NCBI GenBank assembly: GCA_029204225.1
Contig: CM055092.1
Location: 63,786,194-63,835,424 of the forward strand
DNA length: 49,231 bases
Source of the DNA: Diphasiastrum complanatum
Lineage: Eukaryota > Streptophyta > Lycopodiopsida > Lycopodiales > Lycopodiaceae
Direction of reading: 5' to 3'
The notes under the pieces are model-generated. The model worked only from the letters and a program-made list of their open reading frames with translations, made no database searches and had not been told where the DNA came from. The translations under genes and the position numbers were made by a program. Below are positions 29,804 to 40,576 of the stretch, in pieces (within the stretch, counting starts at the first letter, position 1; every line of letters begins with the position of its first letter).

Positions 29804-30175
29804 AAGACCACATTTACTATAGATTGGGGGACTTATGCTTGCAACAAAATGTCTTTTGGTCTTTGCAATGCGCCAACGACTTTTTAGAAGATTATGATGT
29901 TAATTTTCACTACGTTCTTAAGAACATTTCTTGAAATTTTCATTGATGATTTTTGTGTTTATAATGATATCAAGTCTCACATTCAGAAACTGAAACTTAC
30001 ATTGCAGAGGTGTCGTGACACTTGTTTGTTACTTCACCCCGAAAAATGTTTTTGCAGTATGAGAGAAGATATACTTTTGGGTCATAGAATATCCAGCAGA
30101 GGAATAGAAGTCGACAAAGATAAAGTCGAAGTTATTAAAAATCTCCTGATACCAACAAATCTACGTGAACTCCGC
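29804..30175 (+). pseudogene. Gypsy reverse transcriptase fragment
   Basis: In one frame: KTTFTIDWGTYACNKM then SFGLCNAPTTF, a TAG in the place of the usual Gln, then FLEIFIDDFCVYN, which is the catalytic (F/Y)-x-D-D box, then LLHPEKCFCSMREDILLGHRIS and GIEVDKDKVEVI. This is the palm of Ty3/Gypsy RT. The homology ends near 30175 (LRELRQG), before RNase H. No LTR is attached. Confidence 0.88.
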
Positions 30176-31435
30176 CAAGGTTACAAGTCAAATATGAAAA
30201 AAGATAAGGCTAAAGAAGACAGATGGGTAATCCGAAGAGACTCAATCAGAAGAAGTATTCCAGTCATGACAAAGATCCTTCAGAAAAGGGAAACACAAGC
30301 ATTGGAAAATCAGTCTCCTTCTTCACTGTTCTTCTGAGAAATCTCCAATTTTTTATAGTCTTACCGAAGTAGTTGACAGATCATTGCAAGTGTCTTGCGG
30401 AGACCAACTACCACCTACAATGGATGATCAGCCAAACGAAGATCTAAGAAGCAGACGAAGCAGCCAGAACAAATAAAGAGAAATTAAGCAAAGAAACTGA
30501 GGAAGAAAGGACAAAACTTAAGCAATAGATGAGTCAGATCAATCTTGATCAAAAGAAACTCTCTGGAGTAATGATAGTTGAATTCCCTCTTATGAAGCCC
30601 AAAGAGCTCTTCATCCAGCAAGTGGTGGTCTAAGCTCAACATTGCCCAAGGCTGCAACTGTAGAACTATCAGTTCTTTCACCCTACCACCAAGCCTTCAT
30701 CATGTTTCCTTACCGTTACTAAACCGTCCATCTAAAACTGTTCCTACCACCAATTTTTTATAAATCCATCCCTTTGAGACTGATAGTCAAAGTTTGTGCA
30801 ACCTACAGATCAAAGATTTTTCTTGAGACTAGAACTTCAACTGAGAGAATAACCACGGAAACACCTAGAGGCAAATGGAGGATAAAGACCTCCCAGAAGA
30901 TAGAATCTACCAAGAAACCAAAGACGAAACCGTCAATGGAATATACAAGTGACAAAACAAAGAGACACATGGAAAGCACTCGAGCATGCAAGTTGTGAAG
31001 CTGCTGAGAGCTCTCCAATTTTGAGAATGTCAACCAATTGCAGCAATAAGACATTCTGGTTAAACTGCGGCAATTCGTGAAAAACAGTTTTTGTGAAAAA
31101 GACTAGTGACAATAAGCACTTGGTTTTATGTAAGCGAACGAGGATCTACGCTTTTCCAAGTGACGATCGAAGATGCCAATGCAAAGTGGAGCGACATCGT
31201 CCAATATGAGTTGTAGTGGGTCCTGCAACACATTAGGGGTGGGATGATGTTGGCTGATTCTGATGAATCCCCAAGATACTCGGACAGAGCAACTCAAGAG
31301 CACCTCTCACCTTAGACCGAGGAGGTCTATGAGAAGACGACACCAACGAAGACTAAGAGCCGAGAAATGCTAGTTAGGAATGGCAAGCAAGAACTGTGTA
31401 AGCCTCGTGGTGAATCCCAAAACATGGAATGACCA
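30176..31435. other. Unassigned transposon-like stretch
   Basis: Less AT-rich than the flanks, with Lys/Glu/Arg-rich short frames on the plus strand (for example 30180-30337 and 30774-30998) broken by stops. It is probably decayed retroelement internal sequence, but I cannot assign it to a domain. Confidence 0.4.
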
Positions 31436-32597
31436 TGTAGGAACTACTATTTCTAAGCAAATGTAATAAATGCAAGTAGACCCCTCTTAAAGAAAGTAGA
31501 GTGAGCCACCTTTTGATGGTGACCTCTAGTGGAGAGCATTATTCCACTTATAATTTGTGAAATGTGGAAATTCCACTAGGATGCCACCTAAGGAGCTCTC
31601 TTGCTTATTTAAGAGGCTCCCTCTTTGAGTAGAGGAGCTTTTTGTGGATTGTATCAACTCCATGCTGAAATGAGAAGAGCCTTCACGAGTTTGGTGCATC
31701 CATTGAGCTCCTTGATCATGCTTGTTTCTTGAGTGATGCATTTATGATCTTGCCCTTCCCTCCTTTTGTATGTGGACTGTAGAGTGGATTAGATTTGCTG
31801 CTTTCGTAGAGTGGATTAGTTTCTTTTCTTGTTTGTGGATTAATGTAGGAACCAGCATTCACGTAAACTAAATGGGATGGATCTGTGGTGTAGTTCTTGC
31901 ATATCTCTTTACAATCCAGTTCTTGATGTTCTTGGGATGTCCAAGAATCAACAGATTGGTTGGTTTCTTGATTCTTGGACTTCTAACATGTTGTAGATTA
32001 GTTCTTGTTTCTTGTTTTGTCAATTTATGCAAGTGTAGCTCAGTTTAGTAATGCTTAGGCTCTGATTCAGTTCATTTTTAGAAGTAAATAGCTTTAGAAT
32101 CTTTAGAATGTTCATTTGGACTGCACTCTGATCTGTGAATGAGCGTTCTTGATTTGCATCTATGTATGAATGCAAGTGCGTTCAAGAGAGTTTGACCCTG
32201 AGTAGTCCTCTGACAAGCAGGAAAAAAATATATACTACAATGACAATCTGTTCCCTTCTGCATGATCTTGGGTTTAAAACAAGAATGACAATCTCAAGAA
32301 GAACCCATCGTCTCTGCTGATAGGCAGAAGTAAGAAAGAATCAATTTTAAAAACCAACAGATCCTCTGGATTAGAGGATCTGTAAACAAAATCAAGCTGC
32401 AAATCTAGGTGCACCATCTTATATGGTGATTTGTCAACAGTTGAGTACGGCACTCAATGACATGAATAATCCGCAGCATGAAGTGGCCAATGAGAGTGAA
32501 GGAGGCTCACCTCTAAAATCTATAAGAGGGAGCCATTTCCTTTGTATTGTATCATCTTCCATTCTCATTCTAATAAACTCTCTTGGTTTTTCCATCT

Positions 32598-32668
32598 CCA
32601 TCTCTCTCTCTCTTTCTCCTCTCTCTCTCTCTTCTCCCTCTCTCTTCTCCCTCTCTCCCTACATTGGG
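32598..32668 (+). repeat. CT-rich microsatellite 1
   Basis: Interrupted (CT)n run with short TTCTCC interruptions, shortly downstream of the TATA-like box at 32521. Confidence 0.9.
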
Positions 32669-32723
32669 ATAGAATAGCTTTGGGTAGGCGCTCGAGCCCC
32701 CAAAGCCTTTCTCAACTAAGCGT

Positions 32724-32784
32724 TCTCTCTCTCTCCTTCTCTCCACTCTCTTTCTCTCCTCTCTCCTCTCCCTCTCTCTTCTTG
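32724..32784 (+). repeat. CT-rich microsatellite 2
   Basis: A second interrupted (CT)n run, separated from the first by a GC-richer insert. A third pyrimidine-rich run lies at about 32898-32955. Confidence 0.9.
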
Positions 32785-32852
32785 CTATGCAGGTGAAGGC
32801 AAGCTTGCCACTCCCAGCGACGGACCCCTATGCTACATCGACGACACAACAG

Positions 32853-32872
32853 TGGTGCCATTGTCGAGGAGC
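32853..32872 (+). promoter_or_regulatory. Primer binding site, tRNA-Asp type
   Basis: TGGTGCCATTGTCGAGGAGC resembles the Asp-tRNA complement used by many Athila/Tat Gypsy elements (TGGCGCCGTTGCCGGGGA). All four differences over the shared 18 bases are transitions, as expected from decay of methylated cytosines. Confidence 0.6.
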
Positions 32873-33510
32873 GCCACATACTCGTTTCACCACATAGCTT
32901 TCTCACTCTCTTCCTCTTTTCCTCTATCCCTCTCCTCTTCTCTCTCTTCTCTTGTTTCACCAAAAAAATCGGATTTCAGGGGTAGAATAGTGTAAGTAGT
33001 GTTAGTTTTTGTCATTTTTCGTGATTGTTTTTGTTTATTTGCACTGTAGGGACAGATTGTGAAGTGGGAGGATCGAATCCAAGCACCCAATCCCTTCATT
33101 AATCCATAAAATCCATAAAAATCAGAAATAAAAACTCAAAATCTGTTTTTGGAGGGAAAAAGAGAGCCAAAATTCCATCAGATTTTGATTTCTCAAAAAC
33201 CAGCAAGAACTAACCTTCACATGACTGGCAGCAGCTCCAAGGTACTGTCCCAGACCTGCATAGAAGCCTGTGAAGGTTACCTCCCAATAGATGTTGAAAA
33301 AACAGAGAAAAACCCATAAAAATTCAAAAATTCCTTGTAAAAATAAAAAAAATCAAAACTCAAAACTAAACTTCAGAGAGCTCTCTGAAGTTCCATCTCA
33401 CTGAGACAAGAACACAGAGAAGTCTGCGAGAGTTAGATTCCCAAGAGCAAAAATCCCCATGAAGGTTCCCAAGAGCAAAAAGTGGCCTAGAACCTTCTCA
33501 GACAGCAAAT
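32873..33510 (+). other. Leader of the Athila/Tat-like element, before the repeat array
   Basis: Non-coding. Contains a pyrimidine-rich run (about 32898-32955) and, from about 33400, sequence that grades into the tandem repeat. Confidence 0.5.
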
Positions 33511-34725
33511 TTTTGAGTTTCCCTAGGAAGTAGCTCTTGCAGCTTTTTAAGCAAGTGGATCTGACTCAAATACAAGCACATACCAGCCTGCAAAGATTAG
33601 TTCCCAGAAAATCTTAAAATTTGGCCAAAAAACCCCCCAAAAAATGTAGTTTTTTAAAGAATTTTTGAGTTTCCTAGGGAAGTAACTCTTGCAGCTTGGT
33701 GAGCATCTGAATCTTACTGAGATACAAGTGCATACCAGTCGACAAGGGTTTGTTCCCAGAAAATCTTAAAATTTTGCAAAAAAACCCCTAAAAAATGCAC
33801 TTTTTACAAGAGTTTTTGAGTTTCCTTGGAAAGTAACTCTCACAGCTTGGTGAGCAGGTGAATCTGACTAAGATACAAGTGAATATTAGTTTGCTAGGGT
33901 TTTTTCCCAAAAAATCTTAAAATTTTGCAAAAAAACCACAAAGAAATGCACTTTTTTCAAGTTTTTTTGAGTTTCCTTGGAAAATAACTCTCACAGCTTA
34001 ATGAGCAGGTGAATCTGACTGAGATACAAGTTCGTACCAGTCTGAAAGGGTTTGTTCCCAGAAAATCTTAAAATTCTGCAAAAAAACCAAAAAAATGCAC
34101 TTTTTTCAAGATTTTTTGAGTTTCCTTGGGAAGTAGCTCTCACAGCTGGGTGAGCAAGTGAATCTGACTAAGATACAAGTGCACACTAGTCTGAAAGGGT
34201 TTGTTCCTAGAAAATCTTAAACTTTTGCAAAAAAAACCACAAAAAAATGCACTTTTTTCAAGTTTTTTTGAGTTTCCTTGGGAAGTAGCTCTTTTAGCTT
34301 GGTGAGCAACTGAATCTAACTAAGATACAAGTGCATACTAGTGTGCGAGGGTTTGTTCCTAGATAATCTTAAATTATACAAAAAAATCTCAAAAAATGCA
34401 CTTTTTTTAAGCTTGTTTGAGTTTCCTTGGGAAGTAACTCTTGCATCTTGGTGAGTAGCTGAATGTTACTAAGATACAAGTGAATACTAGTCTGATATGG
34501 TTTTTTCCCAGAAAATCTTAAAATCTTGATAAAAAACCACAAAAAAATGCACTTTTTTCAAGATTTTTTAAGTTTCCTTGGGAAGTAACTCTTGAAGCTT
34601 AGTGAGCACCTGAATCTGACTGAGATACAAGTGCATACAAGTCTGCAAGGGTTTTTTTCCAGAAAATCTTAAAATTTTGCAAAAAGACCCCAAAAAAATG
34701 CACGTTTTCCATGATTTTTTGAGAT
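33511..34725 (+). repeat. Tandem array of about 151-bp units, eight copies
   Basis: The marker TTTTTGAGTTTCC(T)TNGGAAGTA recurs with starts near 33515, 33666, 33818, 33969, 34118, 34270, 34419 and 34570, and a diverged ninth start near 34721. Spacings are 149-152 bases. Within each unit the order is constant: the marker, agct/cttg, gtgagca..tgaatctga, gatacaagtg, gtttgttcc..gaaaatctta, an A-rich run, and aatgcactttttt. The array lies between the primer site and the gag-like ORF. Confidence 0.93.
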
Positions 34726-35448
34726 CTGCTGAGAAGTAATCTTCACAAAGAGTTTTTTAGATAGATCTAACCAAGATCTGGCTACTGTAAAAGTTTTGTG
34801 AAGATCCAATGGTTAGATTTAGAAATATCTAAAAAAAGGTGCCAAAAAATTGAGTTTTTTCAAGATCCTGACAAATCTGCCCATCAAGAACTCTTGCAGA
34901 ACTCACATTGTCTAGAAATGGTCCATATACATCTACTGTAGGAAGGTTGAAGGTTAGATTCACTCAAATCTAAAGAAATCTCAACAAAAAAAATAAACCA
35001 CAAAGAACCAAGAAAAGAGGCTAAATTCACACTATTAGCCAACTGAAACTGATCAGATCTTGTCAAATCTAGGTTGCAGTCACAATATCCATCAAGATCC
35101 AACATCCCTGGACTGAACCAAGTGAATGAACCTCAGATCAAGTTGATCAGTACCAAGAAAAATCAGTTTCCACCACCAGCCATACCAACCATTCATCACT
35201 CTTCTGTCCACACTCTTTTGTCCATCTCCATATTCTCTTGACAGTGTAACTTTCATTGCGGTTATCTGTTAAATCCATTTCTGTTTATGTTCACATCCAT
35301 ACGGATCTCTCTTCTTGATTCTTTTCTTCTCTTCTTTTTCTTCTTCCACTTCTGAAAAAAAAAAGAAAAAGTTAGAACACCAGAGTCATTGAGCAAACCT
35401 TGAAGCAATTCACCCACCAGCTACTTTGTGACATTCTAGTGCTAAACT
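34726..35448 (+). other. Leader between repeat array and gag
   Basis: Degraded repeat-like sequence to about 34900, then AT-rich leader. No open frame of note. A pyrimidine-rich stretch is at about 35310-35350. Confidence 0.5.
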
Positions 35449-36744
35449 ATGGAGACCACCCTTGTAGGATTATCGAAATTAAAAAAGTTTCCTGCTGAAA
35501 CAATCCAACTACACCTATCGGATCTATCATCTAGTGAAGGATTGTGATCCCCTGATTCTCCAACAGATCATCGTGGCAAAATACTATGTCGGACTGCCCC
35601 AAAGGATCAGATCTGGTATGGAAGAGTTAGCATCCTATGCGTCGCTTGCACAACTTTGTAAGGATGCTGACTTGATGGAAATCTCACTTGGGAAGAAGGA
35701 TTTTCCCTATCCAGATGGGAAATCAGAGGAACAAAGGTCGACAACGAGCAATGATCCAACAAGAATGAAACCCCATGCAAGGCAACAAAGTGCAACAAGG
35801 TCAAGCAGATCAAGTGCAGTGGAAGACCAAGAACCTTGCAGTTCAAGCTGTCAGCAAGCTTATGCTCGCTCTATTAAGTTTCTTGAAAAGGACGAATGTA
35901 CCTTCTACTTTGGAGATCATCCAAGTACCAGGTGTCCAATCAAGAATCCACGCTTGTTAAAAGGACAAAATACAGAGCAACAGGCTTGTCGACAACAAGA
36001 TCCAGCTGTTCAACGATCAGAAGCAGAATCAAGCCAACAAGGAGCTCACCATAGGGATGGATGTCAGATTGATCCATCTAAATCACGAGTTTCTTCAACA
36101 AACAGTGGCAAGGTAGAAGTTTTGGTTATATCCTCTTGCATGTCACCGAATTCAATGGAGGACCATAACAACCTAACAGTCTACTTTGAAGATCCTAAGG
36201 GGAATCTATTACCAGTTTATGCCTATCAACTTAGAGGTGATGGCATATTGCACTCAGTTAGGTGCTATGGATGCGGAGGAAAACACCGTCAGGCTGAATG
36301 TCCACACCGAGGGGATCCATCAACATTTGATCCCTTGTGTTCACAATGCAGAGTTAATCATCCATGCCGAGATTGCTCGATGAGAAATGCACAAATAGCC
36401 AAGAGGCATTTGGCCTATGTAGACTGACATTCACCTGGGGTAACCCTTCCACTTCGAACGTACTACAAAAGAAAAATCTTAGTGCCACCGAGTTATGAAA
36501 CGAGTGACGAAGAGGACAATCTGGCAAAAGTCCCAAAGTACGCAAAGATACCCTCGAGAAAACAAGTAAAACCATCACAGAAGACAGAGATGGTAGAATC
36601 CATCACGCCAATGGTAACTGAGGAAGTCAAGAAATTGGCATCCGACAAAGTCCAATGGATTTTACCAAGTCTCTTGGCGCAATCACTACAAAGAATTCTT
36701 AGTGATGAATTACAAAGGGGACTAGTGTCAACAGAGCAACTTGA
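35449..36744 (+). pseudogene. Zinc-knuckle gag-like ORF of the Athila/Tat-like element
   Basis: A possible start METTLVGLSKLKKF is at 35449, followed by a frameshift near 35534. A 297-codon open frame then runs to a TGA at 36425-36427, and the same frame stays open beyond the TGA to the Copia junction near 36744. Cys clusters typical of nucleocapsid are present: CYGCGGKHRQAEC (C-x2-C-x3-H-x4-C, one residue short of the standard knuckle) and CSQCRVNHPCRDC. The middle is Gln/Ser-rich. After the TGA the frame reads YKRKILVPPSYETSDEEDN and a helical segment. No protease follows because a Copia insertion or rearrangement cuts the element here. Gag assignment is good; lineage is inferred from the primer site. 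Confidence 0.7.
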
Positions 36745-37487
36745 AGGCAATGTGTCGCTCTGTAAATGCCACGAAGTTCTTGAAGGAATCAAACACCTCG
36801 AATTTTTTCTTTAAGTAGTAGATCATGGTCATCCGGCTGTAATCATCTATGAACGTCAGAAAGTATCTCGAACCTGAGAGTGAATCCATCTTCATCGGTC
36901 CACAAACATCAGAGTGGATGAGCTCAAGAACTTCCTTGGCTCTTCTTCTCTCATGTGTGAGTGAATTTCGATGTTGCTTGCCTTTCTGACAAGCTTCACA
37001 GAACTCAATTTTGATCCTTGAAATCTTGAGACTTGTAACAATGTCTTTTCTGCTCATGTCATACAGGCTCCGCATGTTCAGATGATACATTCTCCTATGC
37101 CAGAGCTGATCTTCATTTTTTGATGCATTTAATATGCTATTAGAGCTGCTGATTATCTTGGCCTGGTAGAGGTTTCCTTCTCTGCATTTGACCATCAGCA
37201 ACTTGTTTGTCATTTTCTCGATCATGCGGCAAGTGTTGTCGTCGAACAAAACTCGAATGCCAAGATCTACCATCTTGGAGACGGATAACAGATCTTTTCT
37301 GGGTGAGGGCACATAGAGTTCTTCTGGAAGCTCTACTTGGTCTGACAGTGTTCGTAGCTGTAGAGTGCCGATGCCTTTGATATCGTGTCTGTTTCCATCA
37401 CCTAGAACCACTACTCTGTTGTTTTTGAGCTCTCTGAAGTCGATCAAGATCTTTTTGTTGCAGGTTATGTGAGATGTTGCTCCTGAC
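36745..37487 (-). pseudogene. Inverted front part of a Copia pol (protease, pre-integrase, first half of integrase)
   Basis: The minus strand reads the protease active-site region ESGATSHITCNKK (at 37487), LPEELYVPSPRKDLLSVSKM, the pre-integrase zinc region HRRMYHLNMRSL...CEACQKGKQH, then integrase HSDVCGPM, YFLTFIDDYSRM and DSFKNFVAFTE, ending near 36745. The rest of the same integrase, beginning KKIQILRSDNGGEY, is on the plus strand from 37488. So a segment of about 743 bases is inverted within one Copia copy. The frame inside it is open for 239 codons. Confidence 0.9.
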
Positions 37488-39790
37488 TCAAAAAAAATTC
37501 AAATTCTCAGATCTGACAATGGAGGTGAATACAAAAGCAAAGAATTCTCAAGATTCTGCGAAGAACAGGGGATCGAACACCAATTCACTCCTGCATACAC
37601 ACCAGAATACAATGGTGTTGCAGAAAGAAAAAACAAAATGCTAGTTGAAGGAGCCAGATCCATGATGGAACAGGCTCAATTGCCAAGTCAGTTCTGGGCT
37701 GAGGCAATAGCTGCAGCTGTACACCTGCAGAATAGATCTACAATGACAGCGCTGGAAAACAAAACACCATACGAAATGTGGACAGGCAGAAAGCCTGATC
37801 TGACATATGTACAAGTGTTTGGATGTGCAATATACAAGCACATTCGAAAAGAAAAAAAAAGAAAGCTCGATGACAAATCTAAGCAAACAATCATGGTCGG
37901 TTACTCGAATGGAACACAAGTGTACAGGCTCTACAACCCAACCACGAAGAAGGTTGTTTCGAACAGAAATGTGAAGTTCGATGAGTCCACATTTCCTGGA
38001 CTGAAAGACGAAAGAGGCCATGAGATCTTCACACTGCTGCCCATTCAAGAGGGAGATCGAGGAATATCATCAAATCAGAATGCAGAGCTGCAGACTCCAG
38101 AACAGAGAATCGATTCCACGAACAAGAAACGTTCGAGAAGCGACAAAATGAACCTCAAAGGTCAACAAGACAAAGAAGACCTCCAGACCGTTACTCTGAC
38201 AATCTTCACGTAGCGAAGACATGTAGTTCGAGTACTGCAGCTTCATAGAAGAGCCAAATACATACCAAGAAGCTATCTAGAGTCTAGAGGGAGAATTCTG
38301 GAAGCAGACAATGTCAGAGAAGATTGAGTCGATGAGGCGAAACGAGACATGGACATTAGAGCCACTGCTAGAAAATAGAAAAATAGTTGACTGCACATCG
38401 GTGTTTGAAGAAAAAGATGAAATCAGATGGCACCATTGGCCGTTACAAAGCAAGGATTGTCGCAAAGGGCTACACACAGAGATATGGTGCTGATTATTTC
38501 GACACATATTTGCCCGTGGTCAAGATGACAAGCATAAGGCTACTCCTTGCATACGCCACACAGTACAATCTGGAAATTTACCAGATTGACATGAAAATAG
38601 CCTTTTTCCATGGAGATCTAGAGGTGGAAATCTTCATGAAGCAGTCTGAAGGTTATGAAGACCCCGACAATCGACAATATGTCTGTCGGTTGTAGAGATG
38701 CATCTACGATCTAAAACATGCATCAGAGCCTGGTATAAAAAGCTTGATGGTCTTTTGAAGTCTCTAGACTTCAATCCTACTCAATTAGACTGCAATGTCT
38801 ACATTAAAAGAGTAGAAAAGAATTTTGTGATACTGACCATTTTCATGGATGATTCACTAATGATAGGAAATTCCTTGATGCTGATCAAAGACATGAAGAG
38901 TCAGATTTTTGAAAGCTACGAAATCATAGATCTTGGAGAAGAAACAAAATGCCTAGGGCTGGAGATTAGAAGAGATCAAACAAAGGGCAAAATGCACTTG
39001 AGTCAGTCAAAATATGTCAGAAAAGTGCTAAAGTAGTACCACATGATGGAGTGCAAAGATAAGGCTACACCAATGATAGCTGGAGCCAGGCTCACGAAGC
39101 AGGATTGCAAAAAAATGGAAGAGGAAGAACAGAAGATGGTAGGTATATCCTACTAGAACTTAATCGGTAGTCTGAGGTACTTGACAATTCGTACCAGACC
39201 CGATCTGGCTTTCTCTGTTTATGCATTGAGCCAATTCTCTTGAAATCCTGGCATGACACATTGGCAAATGGCCAAATGAATCCTACAGTATCTGAAGAGT
39301 ACCCATAATATGGGATTAACCTATAGAACTGAAAACGAAAAAAAAGGATTCGAGCTGCACCACTACAACGATGCAAGCTGGGGGAGCTGCAAAGATGACC
39401 ACAAGTTCATTACTGGAGGATGTACAATAGCGTGCGAAACTGCAATCAACTAGATATGCAAAAAGCAAACCTTGGTGGCTCAATCCTCTTGCGAAGCTGA
39501 ATATGTCGCAGTTTCAAAGGTCGCGAATGACGTAGTGTGGTTACAAATGATGCTGGAAGCTATTGGAATTTCACAAAAAGGGCCAAGCACGATGATGATG
39601 GACTCTCAGAGTGCCATCTATTTGTCCCAGGATCCTACCATCACATTCAAGATTTGATCTCGAAAGGAGAGCTTCAGGTCTAGTTTGTAAAATCAGAAAA
39701 TATGATTGTAGAGCTGCTCACGAAACTACTCAACAAGCCACTCTTTGCCAAGCAAAGAAAGGCAATTGGATTAAACGTACAAAGTTGCAA
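37488..39790 (+). pseudogene. Copia pol: integrase C-terminal half, RT and RNase H
   Basis: Continues directly from the inverted segment. Integrase: RSDNGGEYKSKEF, then TPEYNGVAERKNKM with the catalytic Glu, then the conserved FWAEAIAAAVHLQNR and PYEMWTGRKPDL. RT: MRRNETWTLEPL, RYKARIVAKGYTQRYG, FHGDLEVEIFMKQ, a TAG after VCRL, AWYKKL, and the catalytic box FMDDSLMIG. RNase H: YNDASWGS (Asp), SSCEAEY (Glu) and MDSQSA (Asp). There are several stops and at least two frameshifts (near 38400 and 38700). All catalytic residues that I checked are present, so decay is mostly by stops and shifts. Confidence 0.92.
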
Positions 39791-39795
39791 GGTTC

Positions 39796-39804
39796 AAGAG
39801 GGAG
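39796..39804 (+). promoter_or_regulatory. Copia polypurine tract
   Basis: AAGAGGGAG immediately before the TG that starts the 3' LTR. Confidence 0.75.
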
Positions 39805-40540
39805 TGTCAGAAATGGTGAACTCCTGCAACTTTGTTGCAGCACGAACAAAAAACGAAGATTGAATGAGAACAATTCACGACAGTCAACGTCCCTTGACTC
39901 AAAGCATGAACGATTCGCAAATCATTTGTGAATCGTAAACACACCTCCAGGACCGCAAACCGCAAAGGGGGGCAAAACAAAAAACTACGAAAGAAACAAA
40001 GAGAACGAAAGCAAACGGGAGATTACAAAACAAACGAAGAGGATCTTTTGCGTCGCCAGCTGCCAGTTCAACAGGCTTGGAGTCGTAGACTTCACGCCTA
40101 GGTGAAACGAGAGGCAACGACGGAGACTAATTGATTATTTGATTAGCGTTAACTAGTCTTGTGATTTTGAAATTTAGCCATCTTGTAAACTCCACACTGT
40201 GGAGGCATAAATGATCCTTTCTGGATCATAAACGTGTGAAGAGAATAGACAGAATTTTTTATAAGAGACAGAGAGAGAGAGGTAGTGAATAGAGCAGAAA
40301 AGAAAATTACTAGAGTTGTGCATGAAAGTCTACCAATGAGCAGAACACAACGAAAGAGCAAAGTGTCATTCCACCAACGAGCGAGACATTGATGATCTCA
40401 CTCTAAAAATTAAACTGATAATACAGTCGTTCTGTTTTCGTGCATCTCCTTGTCTTGTGTCATCTGTCTTGATTGCTAGAATAGAATGTGTTCTGTGATG
40501 TGTAGTCGTGTGTCTTGGATGCTGTAAAAGCTTCTGTGCA
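39805..40540 (+). repeat. Copia 3' LTR (right end uncertain)
   Basis: Begins TGTCAGAAATGG after the polypurine tract. TATA-like TATAAG is at 40260-40265, followed by a GA repeat. The end at 40540 (CTGTGCA) is a guess, since the gag of the next element starts shortly afterwards and no second LTR copy is available. An inverted repeat with 13-base arms (39910-39922 and 39924-39936) lies within it. Confidence 0.6.
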
Positions 40541-40576
40541 AAAAGAAAATTCAAAGACACAGAATTGTTTGCAAAT

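Larger units (their letters stand above)
31436..32850 (+). repeat. Candidate 5' LTR of an Athila/Tat-like Gypsy element
   Basis: The right end is set by a tRNA-Asp-like primer site just after an ACA end near 32850. The left end is a guess at the TGTAGGAAC beginning at 31436. A TATA-like TATAAG is at 32521-32526, followed by pyrimidine-rich leader sequence; another candidate (TATTTAAG) is at 31606. The length of about 1.4 kb is within the range of Athila/Tat LTRs. No second LTR is present to confirm the ends. Confidence 0.4.

Noticed and set aside
32423-33099. Ser/Leu-rich and Glu/Arg-rich frames over the CT microsatellites
   Set aside because: They are translations of simple repeats, not genes.
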